Assembly: GCA_963642995.1 (NCBI GenBank)
Contig: CAVIIZ010000047.1
Span: 1-6,118, forward strand
Length of the DNA: 6,118 nucleotides
From: CAVAWX01 sp963642995
GTDB lineage: Bacteria; Actinomycetota; Coriobacteriia; Coriobacteriales; QAMH01
Reading direction: 5' to 3'
The position numbers and the translations under genes were made by a program. Positions 5,604-6,118 of this stretch are shown one piece after another. The notes beneath the pieces are model-generated. The model worked only from the letters and a program-made list of their open reading frames with translations. It did not search any database and was not told the DNA's origin. Positions within the stretch are counted from its first letter, which is position 1; every line of letters begins with the position of its first letter.

Positions 5604-5678
5604 GGGCGGCGCCGTGCCGCGTGTCGCATGCCGCCGTCATGTGCCGCGTGCCGCATCGCGCCGCGTGCCGCGCCGCCC
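5604..5678. repeat. GTGCCGCG repeat cluster within an inverted repeat, htpG leader
   Basis: GGGCGGCGC (5604-5612) and GCGCCGCCC (5670-5678) are perfect nine-base complements. Between and partly inside them the octamer GTGCCGCG appears at 5614-5621, 5641-5648 and 5665-5672, with a seven-of-eight copy at 5648-5655. In the htpG mRNA this leader could fold into a large branched structure starting about 40 bases before the start codon. No encoded peptide is evident. Confidence 0.6.
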
Positions 5679-5739
5679 TTTCGCTTCGCTTGCCCGCGAT
5701 TCTAAAACCGCGCCGCGCATGCGGGCCGGCCTGTCACGC

Positions 5740-5815
5740 ACATGTTACTTGCCTATGTTTGCCGCAAAAAATCTAAGTCGCACATTGTTAAGTTTATGGG
5801 AATCGCGGAAAATCG
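5740..5815 (-). promoter_or_regulatory. AT-rich island likely containing the htpG promoter
   Basis: This is the most AT-rich stretch in the right half and lies 180-250 bases upstream of htpG. Possible minus-strand pairings include TTTTTG, a 17-base spacer and TAACAT; or TTGCGC, an 18-base spacer and TAAACT. Each is only a partial match, so I do not pick one. I searched by eye for CIRCE (TTAGCACTC-N9-GAGTGCTAA) and HAIR (CTTGAGT-N7-ACTCAAG) and saw neither here. Plus-strand promoters are also possible. Confidence 0.35.
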
Positions 5816-5820
5816 CGCAA
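5801..5820. repeat. 10-bp tandem direct repeat in the htpG upstream region
   Basis: AATCGCGGAA is followed directly by AATCGCGCAA, nine of ten bases identical. A ten-base period places both copies on the same face of the helix, as in some regulator sites. No regulator is identified. Confidence 0.5.
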
Positions 5821-5826
5821 GCGTGA

Positions 5827-6118
5827 GGAAACTGGCGGCGGACTCAGATTGCCTCGCGGCCTGAACGCTCTTTGCATACCGCGCCCGCCGCCTTCACCAA
5901 CGTGGTAAACAACCTGACCATCGACAACGTGTCCATCGCGTCCGGCGCGGACAAATGGGAGCTCGTGAGAGACGACGCGCATGGCGTCGCGCGCCTGTTC
6001 TGGAAGACGAGGGTCACCTCGACGGGCAAGAAGTCCCCGGGGCCCGTCACCGTGCGCCTCCAGAAGTCGTGCAAGACGGCGGACGGCAAGCTCCTCGACC
6101 TGGAGCTTGCCGCCTCCT
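5827..6118 (+). pseudogene. 5'-truncated or partial reading frame of unknown function, runs off the window
   Basis: The frame is open from the stop at 5824-5826 to the window end. From about 5881 almost every codon ends in G or C, the pattern of real coding sequence in this genome. The clearer part reads AFTNVVNNLTIDNVSI then about 60 more residues, rich in Thr, Ser, Val and Lys in alternating patterns that suggest beta-strands, as in secreted or surface modules. I do not recognise a family. There is no ATG in frame; TTG (5872), GTG (5902) and GTG (5929) lack Shine-Dalgarno sites, and no signal peptide precedes them. The weaker codon pattern before 5881 suggests that the true coding part begins abruptly, so I favour a gene that has lost its 5' end. 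It could instead start with a rare codon and be intact beyond the window. Confidence 0.45.

Noticed and set aside
3298..5640. 780-codon minus-strand frame overlapping htpG in another phase
   Set aside because: It is an Arg/Ala/His-rich shadow frame of htpG with no domains. Only its last 13 codons, read from their own ATG and Shine-Dalgarno, are kept as a leader-ORF candidate.
3465..5705. 746-codon plus-strand open frame antisense to htpG
   Set aside because: htpG on the minus strand is unmistakable with all Hsp90 motifs. Long antisense frames are expected opposite GC-rich genes, and this product shows Val/Leu/His/Arg-heavy shadow composition with no recognisable domain.
5562..5830. CIRCE or HAIR heat-shock operator upstream of htpG
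   Set aside because: Neither inverted repeat is present by eye in the interval.
5844..6089. 81-codon minus-strand frame at the right edge
   Set aside because: Third-position GC strongly favours the plus-strand frame through the same bases, and this frame has no Shine-Dalgarno or recognisable domain.

Overview
The window reads as a piece of a GC-rich bacterial chromosome. Three lines of evidence support this: strong G/C preference at third codon positions in the recognised genes, purine-rich Shine-Dalgarno sites, and this gene content. I favour an actinobacterial gut lineage such as the Coriobacteriia (Eggerthellaceae-like). That placement is an inference from composition and protein flavour, not something the sequence proves.

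Left edge (1-~540): an intrinsic terminator, a 132-residue unrecognised hydrophilic protein, and the first ~27 codons of what looks like a P27-family phage terminase small subunit. These have a lower GC content than the rest and look like the edge of a prophage or prophage remnant. The terminase frame loses its family-like sequence at about 537 and runs straight into the 3' side of the chromosomal hypA gene.

Centre-left (617-3105, minus strand): a compact three-gene operon. It runs from a small DUF997/YhdT-like membrane protein, to a PanF-type sodium/pantothenate symporter (coupled by a TGATG overlap), to HypA, the nickel-delivery factor for hydrogenase maturation. YhdT and PanF are a known pair, while HypA without other hyp genes is an unusual third partner. 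All three proteins end in hydrophilic, low-complexity tails. A TACAAT -10 box lies just upstream.

Intergenic region 3106-3641: two tandem micro-ORFs on the minus strand (13 and 37 codons, 1 nt apart) behind a strong Shine-Dalgarno, with hairpins and a palindrome upstream. The 3' end of the htpG transcript also lies here. This is the least explained part of the window.

Right (3642-5561, minus strand): a complete htpG, the bacterial Hsp90 chaperone. Its long leader (5562-~5750) is built of GTGCCGCG repeats bracketed by a 9-bp inverted repeat, with an AT-rich island beyond it that probably holds the promoter. No CIRCE or HAIR heat-shock operator was seen.

Right edge (~5827-6118, plus strand): an open reading frame with very high GC3 but no credible start. 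It continues past the window and is probably a 5'-truncated or partial gene of unknown function.

No CRISPR array, tRNA, rRNA, IS element or recognisable defence system was found. I do not see a clearly new biological system here. The best candidates for novelty are the micro-ORF pair and the tailed YhdT-PanF-HypA operon.
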